Positions 7,727 to 16,300 of a DNA stretch of 64,000 bases are shown piece after piece. Source of the DNA: Alkalidesulfovibrio alkalitolerans DSM 16529 (GTDB taxonomy: Bacteria; Desulfobacterota; Desulfovibrionia; Desulfovibrionales; Desulfovibrionaceae); NCBI RefSeq assembly GCF_000422245.1, contig NZ_ATHI01000003.1, positions 100,983 to 164,982 on the forward strand, given 5' to 3'. Below the pieces are notes generated by a model. It saw only the letters and a list, made by a program, of their open reading frames with translations, was not told the origin of the DNA and made no database searches. A program made the translations under genes and the position numbers. How positions within the stretch are numbered: the stretch's first letter is position 1; every line of letters starts with the position of its first letter.

Positions 7727-9265
7727 TTAAACCGAAAGAATTTCTTTGTCGCCGCCGTTGTTGACTCCTGCGGCCAACTCCGGCTCGAAGAAGAGCGTCA
7801 CGGTCGTGCCCTCGCCAACGATGCTCGACAGCTCCACGCGGCCGCCTGCCTCCTCCACGATTTTCTTGATCATGGCCAGCCCGAGCCCGTAGCCCTGCTC
7901 CTTAGTGGAATAGAAGGGGCTGAAGAGCTTGTCCATCTCCGAAGCCGGGATGCCCGGACCGTTGTCGCGCACGCGCACGAACGGAGCGCCGCCGTCAAAG
8001 CCTGTCTCCACCTCGATGACTCCGCCTCCGGGCATGGCCTCCACGGCGTTCTTGACCAGGTTGATCAGGCACTGCTTGATCAACTCCGGCTCGCCGCGCG
8101 CGTGCGGCATCCCCGGCGCTTCGCGCAGCCCCAGGGAATAGCCCTGGCCGCCGTAGCCGATGCGCATCAGCTCCACGGTCTCTCGCGCCGTGCGGTTGAG
8201 GTCCGCGCCGCCCATCTGCCGGGACTCGGGCTTGACGAAGGTCAGGATGCTTTTCAGCAGCACGTCCAGCCGTTTGGTCTCCTCGGCGATGATACGCACC
8301 TTGTCGCGTTCGTTTTCGTCCAGGTTCTTGGAGCGCAAGAGCGAGTTCACGAAGCCGCCGATGGCGAAAAGCGGGTTCCTGATCTCGTGGGCCAGGTAGG
8401 TGGACATCTCGCCGATCACGGCCAGTTTTTCGGTCTGGTGCAGGTTCTTCTCGCGTTGGGTGCGTTCCGTGATGTCGCGGCGCATGACCAGGATGTGGGT
8501 CAGGTCGCCGCGCTTGTTGAGCACGGGGTAGGAGTAGATGCGGAAATAGCGCAGCCTGCCCGCGTCGTCCACGCGCGAGACAAGAGCCTCGGCGTTGGCA
8601 CGGGTGCGCAGCGTCACGTCGAAGGGGCAATCGGTCGCACAGGCTTCGCAGAAGGGCGCTCCCGCGTCCAGCACCTGCACGTCGTGGCAGGGCTTGCCGA
8701 TCAGTTCCTCTTTGGTCCTGCCCGTCCGTTCGGCCACGACTTGGTTCAGGTCCACCACACAGCGGTTTTTGTCCAGGAGAAGAATGTCGTCGCGCACCTC
8801 GTCAATGATGACCTGCATCAACGCGCGCTGGTTCTTCAGAGTGAATTGCTGGTAGCGGGCGACCTGAAGCATGTTGTGCAGGCCGCACAGGAACACGGCC
8901 GCGGCGTGGTCGACGAGCGAGACCGCGGACGGCAGCCGGGTGCGAAGCAGGCGCACCATGGGCAGCGAGGCGGTCAGTTCGATGACCAGGTTGATCTCGG
9001 GATGCGCTTCGAGCAACTCCTCCACGGTGGCATGGATGGGAATGTTCATACCCCGGGCCGCTTCGAGCTTGGGCGATTCGGACATGCCGACCTTGGCCAC
9101 GCCGCACAGCCGCATGCGCGGCAGATATTCCTGCGAAGCCTCGTCGCGCGCGATGTCGAGGATGGTGAGGAAGCCCGGGCCGGTGCCCACGATGCCCACG
9201 TGGAACTGGAACTCGCCCGAGTCGAGAACGCAAAAAGTGCCTTCGTGCTCTTTGTCGAGATTCAT
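7727..9265 (-). CDS. Histidine kinase with N-terminal Rossmann-like domain and PAS
   Basis: 512 aa, soluble, no membrane segment. Residues about 20-125 look like a dinucleotide-binding Rossmann unit: HVGIVGTGPGF (GxGxxG after a strand), then ATVEELLEAHPEINLVIELT as in dehydrogenase N-terminal domains. A PAS domain follows (about 150-265) with a cysteine group (PCHD, FCEACATDCPF). Then come HisKA with the phospho-acceptor in HEIRNP near residue 292, and HATPase_c with DNGPGIP and GYGLGLAM. A kinase that reads NAD(H) or a related cofactor is plausible (inference). No response regulator is adjacent, so the partner must be elsewhere. Monocistronic, convergent with the tRNA operon. Confidence 0.8.
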   Translation of the reverse strand: MNLDKEHEGTFCVLDSGEFQFHVGIVGTGPGFLTILDIARDEASQEYLPRMRLCGVAKVGMSESPKLEAARGMNIPIHATVEELLEAHPEINLVIELTASLPMVRLLRTRLPSAVSLVDHAAAVFLCGLHNMLQVARYQQFTLKNQRALMQVIIDEVRDDILLLDKNRCVVDLNQVVAERTGRTKEELIGKPCHDVQVLDAGAPFCEACATDCPFDVTLRTRANAEALVSRVDDAGRLRYFRIYSYPVLNKRGDLTHILVMRRDITERTQREKNLHQTEKLAVIGEMSTYLAHEIRNPLFAIGGFVNSLLRSKNLDENERDKVRIIAEETKRLDVLLKSILTFVKPESRQMGGADLNRTARETVELMRIGYGGQGYSLGLREAPGMPHARGEPELIKQCLINLVKNAVEAMPGGGVIEVETGFDGGAPFVRVRDNGPGIPASEMDKLFSPFYSTKEQGYGLGLAMIKKIVEEAGGRVELSSIVGEGTTVTLFFEPELAAGVNNGGDKEILSV

Positions 9266-9388
9266 GCGCCTTCCTGCCCGTGGGTCCGCGTTATGGCGGG
9301 GGCTCCAAAAGCGCCACCCGCCGCGTTGCCGTCTGCATGCGTCTCTTCCCCCTACCCGTGCTCGCCCGGGATGGCAATTGCGGCGACG

Positions 9389-11467
9389 TCAGACCAGAGG
9401 CGCTTGGCCGTCGCCCTCGATCAGCGGGAAGACAAGCCGGAATGATGCGCCTCCCCTTGGAGAAGGACCCGCCTCTAACCGTCCGCCGATCTGGATAGCC
9501 AGGCGGGTGACGAGCTGCATGCCCAGAGTCTCGCATTTTTCCGGCTTGAATCCGAACGGCAGCCCCTTGCCGTTGTCTTCGAGCAGCAATACGCCCATGC
9601 CGTCCTCGGCCCGGATGGTCACGAAGAGGGCATGCTCGCCCGGTCCGGCAAAGGCGTGCTTGACCGCGTTGGTCACAAGCTCGTTCAGCACCAAACCGCA
9701 GGGAATGGCCGTTTGAAGGGGCAGGCGCAGTTCCTGCGTCGCATGCTCCACGCGCACGCGACCGTTCCCGATCCCCTGGAGCACGCGGGCCACGAGCTTG
9801 TGCGCGTACTCGCGCAGGTCCACACGGCTGAAGTCCTTGGACCGGTAGAGCTCCTCGTGCACCAGGGCCATGGTGGCGATGCGGTTCTGGCTCTCTTGGA
9901 AGGCGGTCTGGGCCTCTTCGTCCTTGAGAGAGAGCGTTTGCAGATACAGAAGGCTCGAAATGATCTGCAGGTTGTTCTTGACCCGATGGTGGATCTCCTT
10001 GAGCAGCACGTCCTTCTCCGTCAGCGAGGCGCGCAGGCGTTCTTCGGCCTCACGGCGCTCGGTGATGTCGGAGAGGATGCTCTCGATGTGTGCGATCGAT
10101 CCGTCTTCATTGAGCACGGCCCTGGAGTGGACCTCGACCCACAGGTTTTGACCGTCCACGCGCCTGACCGGGACTTGCATGAAGGCCTCGCCCTTGGTGC
10201 TCAGGGCGCGCATGAGGCGCTGCCTGTCTGCCGGGTCGGCGTAGATCTGCGTCCCGATGTCGGTAAAGCGCGTCAGGGCGTCTTCGGGCGAGGGCAGGCC
10301 GAAGATACGCGCCGCCGCCGGATTGGCGGACAGGACGCGACCCTCGGGCGTGGTTTGCACGATACCTTCGGCCGCGTTCTCGAAGATGGAGCGGTAGTTT
10401 TCGCGCGAGAGCCTGAGCGCTTCCTCGCGCTCAGCCACGGTGCGGACCATGTCCTCGAAACGGCGCGCCATGAGCGCGAGTTCGCGGAATCCCTGCTGGG
10501 TCGCGATGGGCCGGGCATGGTCGCCGCGCGCCACGTCGTCGATGGCCTCGGTGAGATCGTTCACGGGCAAGACGATGTGTCGCCTGAGCTGGTCCACGGT
10601 CAAAAGGGCCAGGAAGGCCACGTAGCACAAGGCCACGATAAGGAAGAGGCCGGTCGGGCTGGCGATGGGCATGAGCACGCTTCGTGCTGAATTGAGGATC
10701 ACCAGCCGCCAGCCTGGGCCGGAAATGGGAAGAACCGTACCGAACCACGCTTCCCCGCCGTGCCGGAAGAAAGCGAAGTGAGGCTGCGGCCCGCCGCTGG
10801 CTTCCGCCTCACGCAGGAGCGGCATGCCGCCGAGGTTGGCCTGGGTGCGCACGAGCAACGGATCGGGATGGGCGATGACGTTGCCGAAGGCGTCGCACAG
10901 GAAGACGACCTCGGCCGAGGCCGGGGAGAAGGTCTTGAGATGGTTCTGCAATGCCGAGAGGTTCAACTCGCCCACGACCACGTTGCCGCGCGACGCGGGA
11001 TGCCGGAGATAGATGGTCAAAAGGCCCGTTTCGGCCGAGTACAGCGGCCTGGAGGCCACGTTGCGCGTGGCTGCGGCCGAGGGGAAGAATACCGGAAAGT
11101 CCAGGCCGGGCATGCCCGTGGGATGGGCTTCGAGCACTGTGTTGGCGGAGTCGAGCAGCAGGATGCGCTCGAAACGCATGTCCGCCTGCAGGCTCCTGAC
11201 CGCCGAGGCCATGGCCATGGGCGAGGCGTCCATGTCGTGCAGCCGAGCCAGATAGCCCAGGGCCGACACCGAGGCGTCGAGGTATATCTGGACGTTTTCG
11301 GCCAGGGCGCCCGCGAGCACGGCGTTTTCCTGCTCCACGGCGTCCAGGCGCAGGCGCACCAGGAAGAAGCCCAGGGCCAGCACGGTCAGCACCAGCGGCA
11401 CGACCATCCAGGGCAGAAGCCGTCTGCGGACGAGGTGGTCGAGGGTGGGGCTTTGGGACGCAGTCAC
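9389..11467 (-). CDS. Cache-HAMP-PAS sensor histidine kinase (HisKA_2 type)
   Basis: 692 aa inner-membrane sensor. TM1 about 18-38; a periplasmic double-Cache-like domain about 40-270 (ETGLLTIYLRHP, VFLCDAFGNVIAHPD); TM2 about 272-292; HAMP to about 345; PAS about 360-475; HisKA_2 with EIHHRVKNNLQIISSLL; HATPase with VLNELVTNAVKHAF and DNGKGLP. This kinase class often signals to regulators not encoded next door. The start lies 4 bases after the stop of the solute-binding lipoprotein gene, so the two form an operon and probably one sensing unit. Confidence 0.87.
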   Translation of the reverse strand: MTASQSPTLDHLVRRRLLPWMVVPLVLTVLALGFFLVRLRLDAVEQENAVLAGALAENVQIYLDASVSALGYLARLHDMDASPMAMASAVRSLQADMRFERILLLDSANTVLEAHPTGMPGLDFPVFFPSAAATRNVASRPLYSAETGLLTIYLRHPASRGNVVVGELNLSALQNHLKTFSPASAEVVFLCDAFGNVIAHPDPLLVRTQANLGGMPLLREAEASGGPQPHFAFFRHGGEAWFGTVLPISGPGWRLVILNSARSVLMPIASPTGLFLIVALCYVAFLALLTVDQLRRHIVLPVNDLTEAIDDVARGDHARPIATQQGFRELALMARRFEDMVRTVAEREEALRLSRENYRSIFENAAEGIVQTTPEGRVLSANPAAARIFGLPSPEDALTRFTDIGTQIYADPADRQRLMRALSTKGEAFMQVPVRRVDGQNLWVEVHSRAVLNEDGSIAHIESILSDITERREAEERLRASLTEKDVLLKEIHHRVKNNLQIISSLLYLQTLSLKDEEAQTAFQESQNRIATMALVHEELYRSKDFSRVDLREYAHKLVARVLQGIGNGRVRVEHATQELRLPLQTAIPCGLVLNELVTNAVKHAFAGPGEHALFVTIRAEDGMGVLLLEDNGKGLPFGFKPEKCETLGMQLVTRLAIQIGGRLEAGPSPRGGASFRLVFPLIEGDGQAPLV

Positions 11468-11471
11468 GTGG

Positions 11472-12611
11472 CTACCGGATGGTATCGATGGTCACGAACG
11501 CGCGTTCGCGGATGGTCATGATGAAGGCCGCACGCTCAACGTCGCCATATTCGTCGAAGGTCATGGGACCTTGCAGGCTGTCGATGCGGCCGAGCGCGAC
11601 CATGGCCTCGGGCAGTCCCGTGGCCGAGCCGCGTGTCCACTCCAGGGCCCTGGCCAGGGCCATGACGGCCTCGTAGGAGAAGCAGGCCGCGAAATTGGGA
11701 GGCCAGCCGAAGCGCATCTCGTAACGCCGTTTGAATTCCCGGAAAGCGGGCAAGGGGTTGCTCTCGTCGTATCCCACACTGAAGACGATGCCGTCCACGG
11801 AGCGCCCACCCGCTTGCAGGATCTCCTGGGTGTAGGCCCACATGGAGCCGTACAGGCGGACATTAAGACCCAGGAGGCGAATCTCGCGCGCCAGAAAGGC
11901 CGTGTCGCGCGCGGAGAGGGTGGCGATGACGGCCTCGGGGGAGGCTTTTGCGATGCGCTCGGCAATGGGTCTCCAGTCCACGACCTGCGAGGTGTGCAAC
12001 CGGATGTCGTCCAGAACCTGGCCGCCCTGGCCGGTGAACGAGGCGAGAAAGGTCTCCGCGTAGGGAAGGGTGAAGGCGGCGTTGTCCAGATCCGTGACGG
12101 CCGCCAGGGTTTCCACGCCTTCGCGCGTGAATGCGTAGTGAGCCAGCGCGTCGGCCCAATGGGCGCTTTGCGGCACGACTCTGAAAAATGTGTCCTTCTT
12201 GCCGCCGAGCAGGGGAGTGGAGACCGTCGGGGAAACGAGCGTGACGTTCTGGGCCGAAGCCACGGGCACGAGGGCCATGGCCACGTTGCTGGTCATGGGG
12301 CCGACGACCGCCGCGACCCTGGCTGTGGCGAGGCTTGTGAACGCAGTGCGGGCCACGGTTTCGTCGCCGCCGTCGTCCAGAGGCATGAATTCGAGGGGGC
12401 GTCCGGCGATGCCGCCGCGTTCGTTCAGATCCTCGATGGCCAACAGCGCGCCGTTTCGGCCTTGCACGCCGAGATCGGAATACTTGCCCTCCAGGGGGCC
12501 GAGAAAGCCGATGACGATGGGGTCGCTGCCGCAGCCCGCCAAGCCGAGGCAGGCCAACCACAGGGCGAGGGCCGCGACGCGCCCAAGCAGTCGGTGCCGA
12601 TCCGCGCGCAT
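11472..12611 (-). CDS. Periplasmic solute-binding lipoprotein (LivK/peripla_BP_6 type)
   Basis: 379 aa. Signal peptide with lipobox LAGC near residue 26, then a type I periplasmic-binding fold (IVIGFLGPLEGKYSDLG, RNGALLAIEDLNERGGI, VVGPMTSNVAM). Such proteins bind amino acids, amides or short carboxylates. No ABC permease or ATPase genes are adjacent; the next gene, 4 bases on, is a Cache histidine kinase. The likely role is therefore ligand presentation to the kinase rather than transport (inference from context). Confidence 0.85.
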   Translation of the reverse strand: MRADRHRLLGRVAALALWLACLGLAGCGSDPIVIGFLGPLEGKYSDLGVQGRNGALLAIEDLNERGGIAGRPLEFMPLDDGGDETVARTAFTSLATARVAAVVGPMTSNVAMALVPVASAQNVTLVSPTVSTPLLGGKKDTFFRVVPQSAHWADALAHYAFTREGVETLAAVTDLDNAAFTLPYAETFLASFTGQGGQVLDDIRLHTSQVVDWRPIAERIAKASPEAVIATLSARDTAFLAREIRLLGLNVRLYGSMWAYTQEILQAGGRSVDGIVFSVGYDESNPLPAFREFKRRYEMRFGWPPNFAACFSYEAVMALARALEWTRGSATGLPEAMVALGRIDSLQGPMTFDEYGDVERAAFIMTIRERAFVTIDTIR

Positions 12612-12718
12612 GCGGAAACCCTATACCAGCGTGGGGCGGCCTGACAATGCGCGCGGGCGCATTTTGTTCAGCGGAATTTTTTGCTATCCGGGAGATACGC
12701 GAGGAATCGGGAGGCGCA

Positions 12719-13714
12719 ATGAGACCGTCGAGTTTGAAGAAAGCCCTGGCCCTGGCCGTGACCAATCGCTTTCCCGTCCTGGTGGTCGGCCCGCCCGGCG
12801 TGGGCAAGTCGGACATCGTCTCCCAGGTCGCCCAAGACCAAGGGTTCGACCTGATCCTGACGCATCCGGTCATCAGCGACCCCACGGACTACAAGGGCAT
12901 GCCCTTCGTGGTCGATGGCCGGGCCGAATTCCTGCCCTTCGGCGATCTGCGTGGGCTGATCGAGGCCGCTCGGCCCACGATCTGCTTCATGGACGACCTG
13001 GGGCAGGCCCCGGCCGCGGTGCAGGCTGCGGCCATGCAACTTCTCCTCGCCCGGCGGGTAGGAGGCCACGCCGTGAGCGGGCACATGACCTTCGTCGCGG
13101 CCACCAACCGCCGTCAGGACCGGGCAGGCGTGCAGGGAGTGCTCGAACCGGTCAAGTCGCGCTTCGTCTCCATTCTGACCCTGGAGCCGGACGTGGACGA
13201 TTGGTGCGCCTGGGCCGCGAGCAGGGGACTGCCGCACGAACTCACGGCCTTCGTGCGTTTCAAGCCGGAGTTTCTGACCGCCTTCGAGCCGAGCCCGGAC
13301 ATGGCCAACAGCCCAAGCCCGCGCACCGTGGCCCACGCGGGCGCGCTGCTCGCGGCCTCGCCGCCCGAGGACATCGTGTTCGACCTCTTGGCGGGCGCGG
13401 CGGGCCACGCCTTCGCCCACGAATTCCTGGCCTTCTCGCGCGTCTACGGGCTGATCCCGGATGCGGACGCGGTGCTGGCCGATCCCGCGGGCGCGGCCGT
13501 TCCCGGCGAAATATCGGCCCTGTACGCCCTGTGCCTGTCCCTGGCCGCGCGCGTGCGCCCCGAGACATTCGCGGCGCTTGCGGCCTACGCCGGGCGGCTG
13601 CCCGCCGAATTCTCCGTGCTCATGGTACGCGAGGCCGTGCAGCGCGCCCCGGCCCTGGCCGACTTGCCCGCCTTTTCCGACTGGGCCGCGGCCCACGCCG
13701 AGGTATTGGTGTGA
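12719..13714 (+). CDS. MoxR-like AAA+ ATPase
   Basis: 331 aa. Walker A GPPGVGKSD near residue 22, Walker B ICFMDDLGQA (Asp-Asp in place of the commoner Asp-Glu), sensor segment VAATNRRQ, and an arginine in LEPVKSRFVS. MoxR ATPases act as chaperones with VWA-domain partners, inserting cofactors or remodelling complexes. ATG at 12719 is preferred because GGGAGG lies just upstream; the longer frame lacks one. The stop overlaps the GTG start of the VWA gene (GTGA), which is the expected partner. Confidence 0.85.
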   Translation: MRPSSLKKALALAVTNRFPVLVVGPPGVGKSDIVSQVAQDQGFDLILTHPVISDPTDYKGMPFVVDGRAEFLPFGDLRGLIEAARPTICFMDDLGQAPAAVQAAAMQLLLARRVGGHAVSGHMTFVAATNRRQDRAGVQGVLEPVKSRFVSILTLEPDVDDWCAWAASRGLPHELTAFVRFKPEFLTAFEPSPDMANSPSPRTVAHAGALLAASPPEDIVFDLLAGAAGHAFAHEFLAFSRVYGLIPDADAVLADPAGAAVPGEISALYALCLSLAARVRPETFAALAAYAGRLPAEFSVLMVREAVQRAPALADLPAFSDWAAAHAEVLV

Positions 13715-14946
13715 ACCGCGAGCCGGGATCGGCTGTCGAGCGCCTTGCCCGGGCGCGGGTGGAACTGCTCATGCGCGCGCCCTTCTTCGGCGTTCTGGCC
13801 CTGCGTCTGCGTCTGGCCGAGGACTCGGCTTGCGCGGGGCTTTGGACCGACGGAAAAACCCTGGCCGTCAACCCTGATCGGCTGAATCGGCTTTCGGACG
13901 ACGAACTCGTGGGCGCGGTGGCGCACGAGGTGCTGCACCTGGCGCTGGCCCATCACCTGCGGCGAGGCGGGCGCGAGGCATCGCGCTGGAACGCGGCCAC
14001 GGACTACGCGGTCAACCCGCTGGTGCAGGAGGCCGGGTTCAGGCTGCCCACGGGGCGGCTGTTCAACGCGTCTTACGCGCGCATGGCCGCCGAGGACATC
14101 TACGAGAGCCTGCCCGGCGCGGAGCCCGAGCAATCGCGGCAAGGCAGGGGGAAGCGGCCGGACGAGCCCGGCGACGACGTGCCCAAGGACACGGCGCACG
14201 ATCAGGCCGCCGTTTTGGCGGATCAGGAGGCCGATCCCGGCGGCGTGGGCGAGGTGCGCGACTTTCCCGACCGCGACGAGGCCGCGCGCGAGGCCGAGCA
14301 ACGGCTGTGGGGCCTGGCCCTGCGCGAGGCGATGCACGCCGCCGGGGGCTTGGCCCGCATGCCGGAGCGGCTGGCCAGGGTGATCGCGGCGCGTCTGCCC
14401 GGCGGCGGGAGGATCGACTGGCGGCAGGAATTGGCGCGATTTCTGGAAGAATCGGCGCGCACCGACTACCTGTGGACCATGCCCAACCGCCGCTACCTGC
14501 CCTCTGGCGTGGTTCTGCCGGGGCTTTCGGGGCGGCGCATGGGCCGTCTGACGGCCATGGTGGACACCAGCGGCTCCGTGGATAGGCAGGCTTTGAGCGC
14601 GCTCGTGGCCGAATGCCTGGAACTGCTCGGCGAGGCCGGGCAGGAGCACGGGCTTCGCGTGCTCTACGTGGACGCGGCCGTGGCCGGGAGCGAGGTGCTC
14701 TTCCCCGGTGACGTTCCGCATCCGACGGGCGGCGGCGGCACGAGCTACCGGCCGGGATTCGAGTGGCTGCGCGAGCGGGGCGAGGAGGATGGCGCGGTGG
14801 TCTATTTCACGGACGGCGAGTGCGCGGATTTTCCCCCGCCGCCGCCTTCGCCCGTGCTCTGGGTGCTGGCCGGGGACAATCCGCGCTTTGCGCACAGTCT
14901 TCCCTTCGGCCGGGCCGTGGCGCTCGGCGAGGACGTTATCGGGTGA
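13711..14946 (+). CDS. Putative metallopeptidase-like / VWA-domain protein (COG3864, DUF2201)
   Basis: 411 aa. The N-terminal region holds VAHEVLHLALAHH, a zinc-type HExxH motif, followed by WNAATDYAVNPL, the DUF2201 pattern. A charged acidic linker spans about 140-200. The C-terminal VWA-like domain has a MIDAS-type AMVDTSGSVDRQAL near residue 285. GTG start at 13711 overlaps the MoxR stop, giving translational coupling. COG3864/MoxR pairs are widespread, but their target is generally unknown. A dispersed palindromic repeat follows the stop. Confidence 0.85.
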   Translation: MNREPGSAVERLARARVELLMRAPFFGVLALRLRLAEDSACAGLWTDGKTLAVNPDRLNRLSDDELVGAVAHEVLHLALAHHLRRGGREASRWNAATDYAVNPLVQEAGFRLPTGRLFNASYARMAAEDIYESLPGAEPEQSRQGRGKRPDEPGDDVPKDTAHDQAAVLADQEADPGGVGEVRDFPDRDEAAREAEQRLWGLALREAMHAAGGLARMPERLARVIAARLPGGGRIDWRQELARFLEESARTDYLWTMPNRRYLPSGVVLPGLSGRRMGRLTAMVDTSGSVDRQALSALVAECLELLGEAGQEHGLRVLYVDAAVAGSEVLFPGDVPHPTGGGGTSYRPGFEWLRERGEEDGAVVYFTDGECADFPPPPPSPVLWVLAGDNPRFAHSLPFGRAVALGEDVIG

Positions 14947-14976
14947 ACGGGTTTGTAAAAGCCTTGTTCCGAGGCC

Positions 14977-15088
14977 GTTCAAACAGCGCCAGATGCAAGG
15001 CGCAAAAAAAGTTCAAGGCCGACGCGTATAGTTGATACGCGAGGATTTGAACTTTTTGCGGCAACGCAGCAGATGGTGTTGTTTCAAC
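14977..15088 (-). repeat. Dispersed palindromic repeat, copy A
   Basis: Imperfect terminal inverted repeats (GTTCAAACAGCGCCA and the complement of GTTGAAACAACACCA). Conserved block GCAACGCAGCAGATGG is at the right, so orientation is minus. Inner arm AAGTTCAA at 15009-15016 pairs with TTGAACTT at 15047-15054, and a central GCGTAT/ATACGC pairs. It lies inside an apparent operon, just upstream of the 155-aa gene. Confidence 0.8.
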
Positions 15089-15118
15089 ATCCTGTTGGAA
15101 GGGGCACGGAGAAAAGAC

Positions 15119-15586
15119 ATGCGCATTGTTTGGGGCATCCGCAAGAAACAGGGCAACCACCGGCCCGTGTTCTGGTACGAGATCGAGTACACGCCCGAGG
15201 AGGCGGCGCTGAACCCGATCCCCGGCCGCGTGGAGACTGCCGTGCCCGTGCCTGTGGCCCTCTTCGCCAAAGACGGCCAGGACCGGGAGCCCGAGGGCGA
15301 AGCGCTTCGCCCCTCGCATCTTGACGGCCGCGACGACCTGCCGCTTCTGGAGCTTCACGGCGGCAGAGGGCGGCGCTTCGCGGTCTTGCCCTGGCGGCCG
15401 GACGGCAACGTCTTCGAGGAGGAGCTTGCCAAGGCCGTGGAATCCCTGCGCCAATCCATTGAGACGGCCCTGCTCGCGGCCGTGGATTCGGGCGAGGTCC
15501 GCATTGAGCGCGAGGCGCGCATGAGCGAAGACGCGGCCAGGAAGCTCGCGGGATATGTGGCGCGCTCCAAACTGCTCCGGCCCTGA
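15119..15586 (+). CDS. 155-aa protein of unknown function
   Basis: Soluble, acidic/basic mixed sequence. The N-terminus MRIVWGIRKKQGNHRPVFWY is followed by strands with PVPVALFAKDG and RRFAVLPWRPDG, then a C-terminal helix (ESLRQSIETALLAAVDS). No known domain recognised. ATG at 15119 is preferred over an upstream start because GGAG lies 10 bases before it and the upstream part would be encoded by the palindromic repeat. It sits in the same direction behind the MoxR/VWA pair, so it may belong to the system, although the repeat could separate the transcripts. Confidence 0.65.
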   Translation: MRIVWGIRKKQGNHRPVFWYEIEYTPEEAALNPIPGRVETAVPVPVALFAKDGQDREPEGEALRPSHLDGRDDLPLLELHGGRGRRFAVLPWRPDGNVFEEELAKAVESLRQSIETALLAAVDSGEVRIEREARMSEDAARKLAGYVARSKLLRP

Positions 15587-15704
15587 CAGTTGAAAAAACG
15601 CCATCTGCGGCGTTGCTGCGAAAGCGCCGACCTCTCGCGTATCAGAAATACACGTCGGGCCCGGCGCTTTCTTGTGCCTTGCATCTAGCGCAGTTTGAAC
15701 TGTC
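15585..15704 (+). repeat. Dispersed palindromic repeat, copy B
   Basis: Ends GACAGTTGAAAA and the complement of GACAGTTCAAAC. Block CCATCTGCGGCGTTGCTGC on the left, CCTTGCATCTAG on the right. Inner arms GAAAGCGCCG (15620-15629) and CGGCGCTTTC (15662-15671). It starts in the stop codon of the preceding gene and lies between two convergent genes. Confidence 0.85.
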
Positions 15705-15730
15705 GGCAGTGGGTTGAAAAAACGCGCGGT

Positions 15731-16153
15731 TCAGCGTGCGCGGCCTCGGCGGAGCGGGTTCATAAGCCCCCAGAAGAAGCCCGCGAACAAGCCCCAGGCC
15801 AGATTGCAGGCGATGACGAAGAGCGGCGTGCCGTAGCCCATTTCGAGCCCGAGGATTCCCTGGCCCTGCATGGGCAGGAAGAGGAACAGCATGGCTGCCG
15901 AGGGCAGCGCGGAGAGGACGAGGCCGCGGACCACCGGCCGTTCGGTCATGAACGGCGTGAGGAAGAGAAGGCCCCAAAGGCCGCCCCAGACCAGCCGGGG
16001 GTAGAGCCAGGCGGCCGTGAAGGCGGGCACGAGCGGATTGCCGAGCAGTTGCGCCAGACCCGAGGCGAACCCGGCCCAATTCATCAGGCTGTTGGCTAGG
16101 CCGCCGATGGTCCCGGCCAGATAGGCCAGGGCGATGCGCTGCAAGAGGGACAT
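15731..16153 (-). CDS. Small integral membrane protein
   Basis: 140 aa with about four hydrophobic segments (IALAYLAGTIGGLANSL; WLYPRLVWGGLWGLLFL; GLVLSALPSAAMLFLFL; LFVIACNLAWGLFAGFFWGL) and a basic C-terminus. The start at 16153 is set by GGAGG 6 bases upstream; the longer frame is unlikely. It lies 147 bases downstream of the flavocytochrome-like gene on the same strand. Function not recognised. Confidence 0.65.
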   Translation of the reverse strand: MSLLQRIALAYLAGTIGGLANSLMNWAGFASGLAQLLGNPLVPAFTAAWLYPRLVWGGLWGLLFLTPFMTERPVVRGLVLSALPSAAMLFLFLPMQGQGILGLEMGYGTPLFVIACNLAWGLFAGFFWGLMNPLRRGRAR

Positions 16154-16300
16154 GTCGTGCCTCCGTGGGGCGTCCGGTTTCGGCGCGCCTCCCCCGGCGT
16201 GACGCACAGGATGGGGCGCGCGGACGGGAATTGATTCGAGACTACACCACATTGCGCGGCAATGCCATCCCCGTCGGGATGGGAACGACGGATCGCGCGG

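Noticed and set aside
8102..9445. 447-codon plus-strand frame opposite the Rossmann kinase
   Set aside because: Antisense shadow of a gene with clear kinase motifs.
12190..14946. 918-codon frame ending in the VWA gene
   Set aside because: The part before 13711 overlaps the well-supported binding-protein and MoxR genes in other frames; GTG at 13711 with GTGA coupling is the real start.
15032..15118. Earlier start for the 155-aa protein
   Set aside because: The extra residues would be encoded by the palindromic repeat; the ATG at 15119 has a ribosome site.
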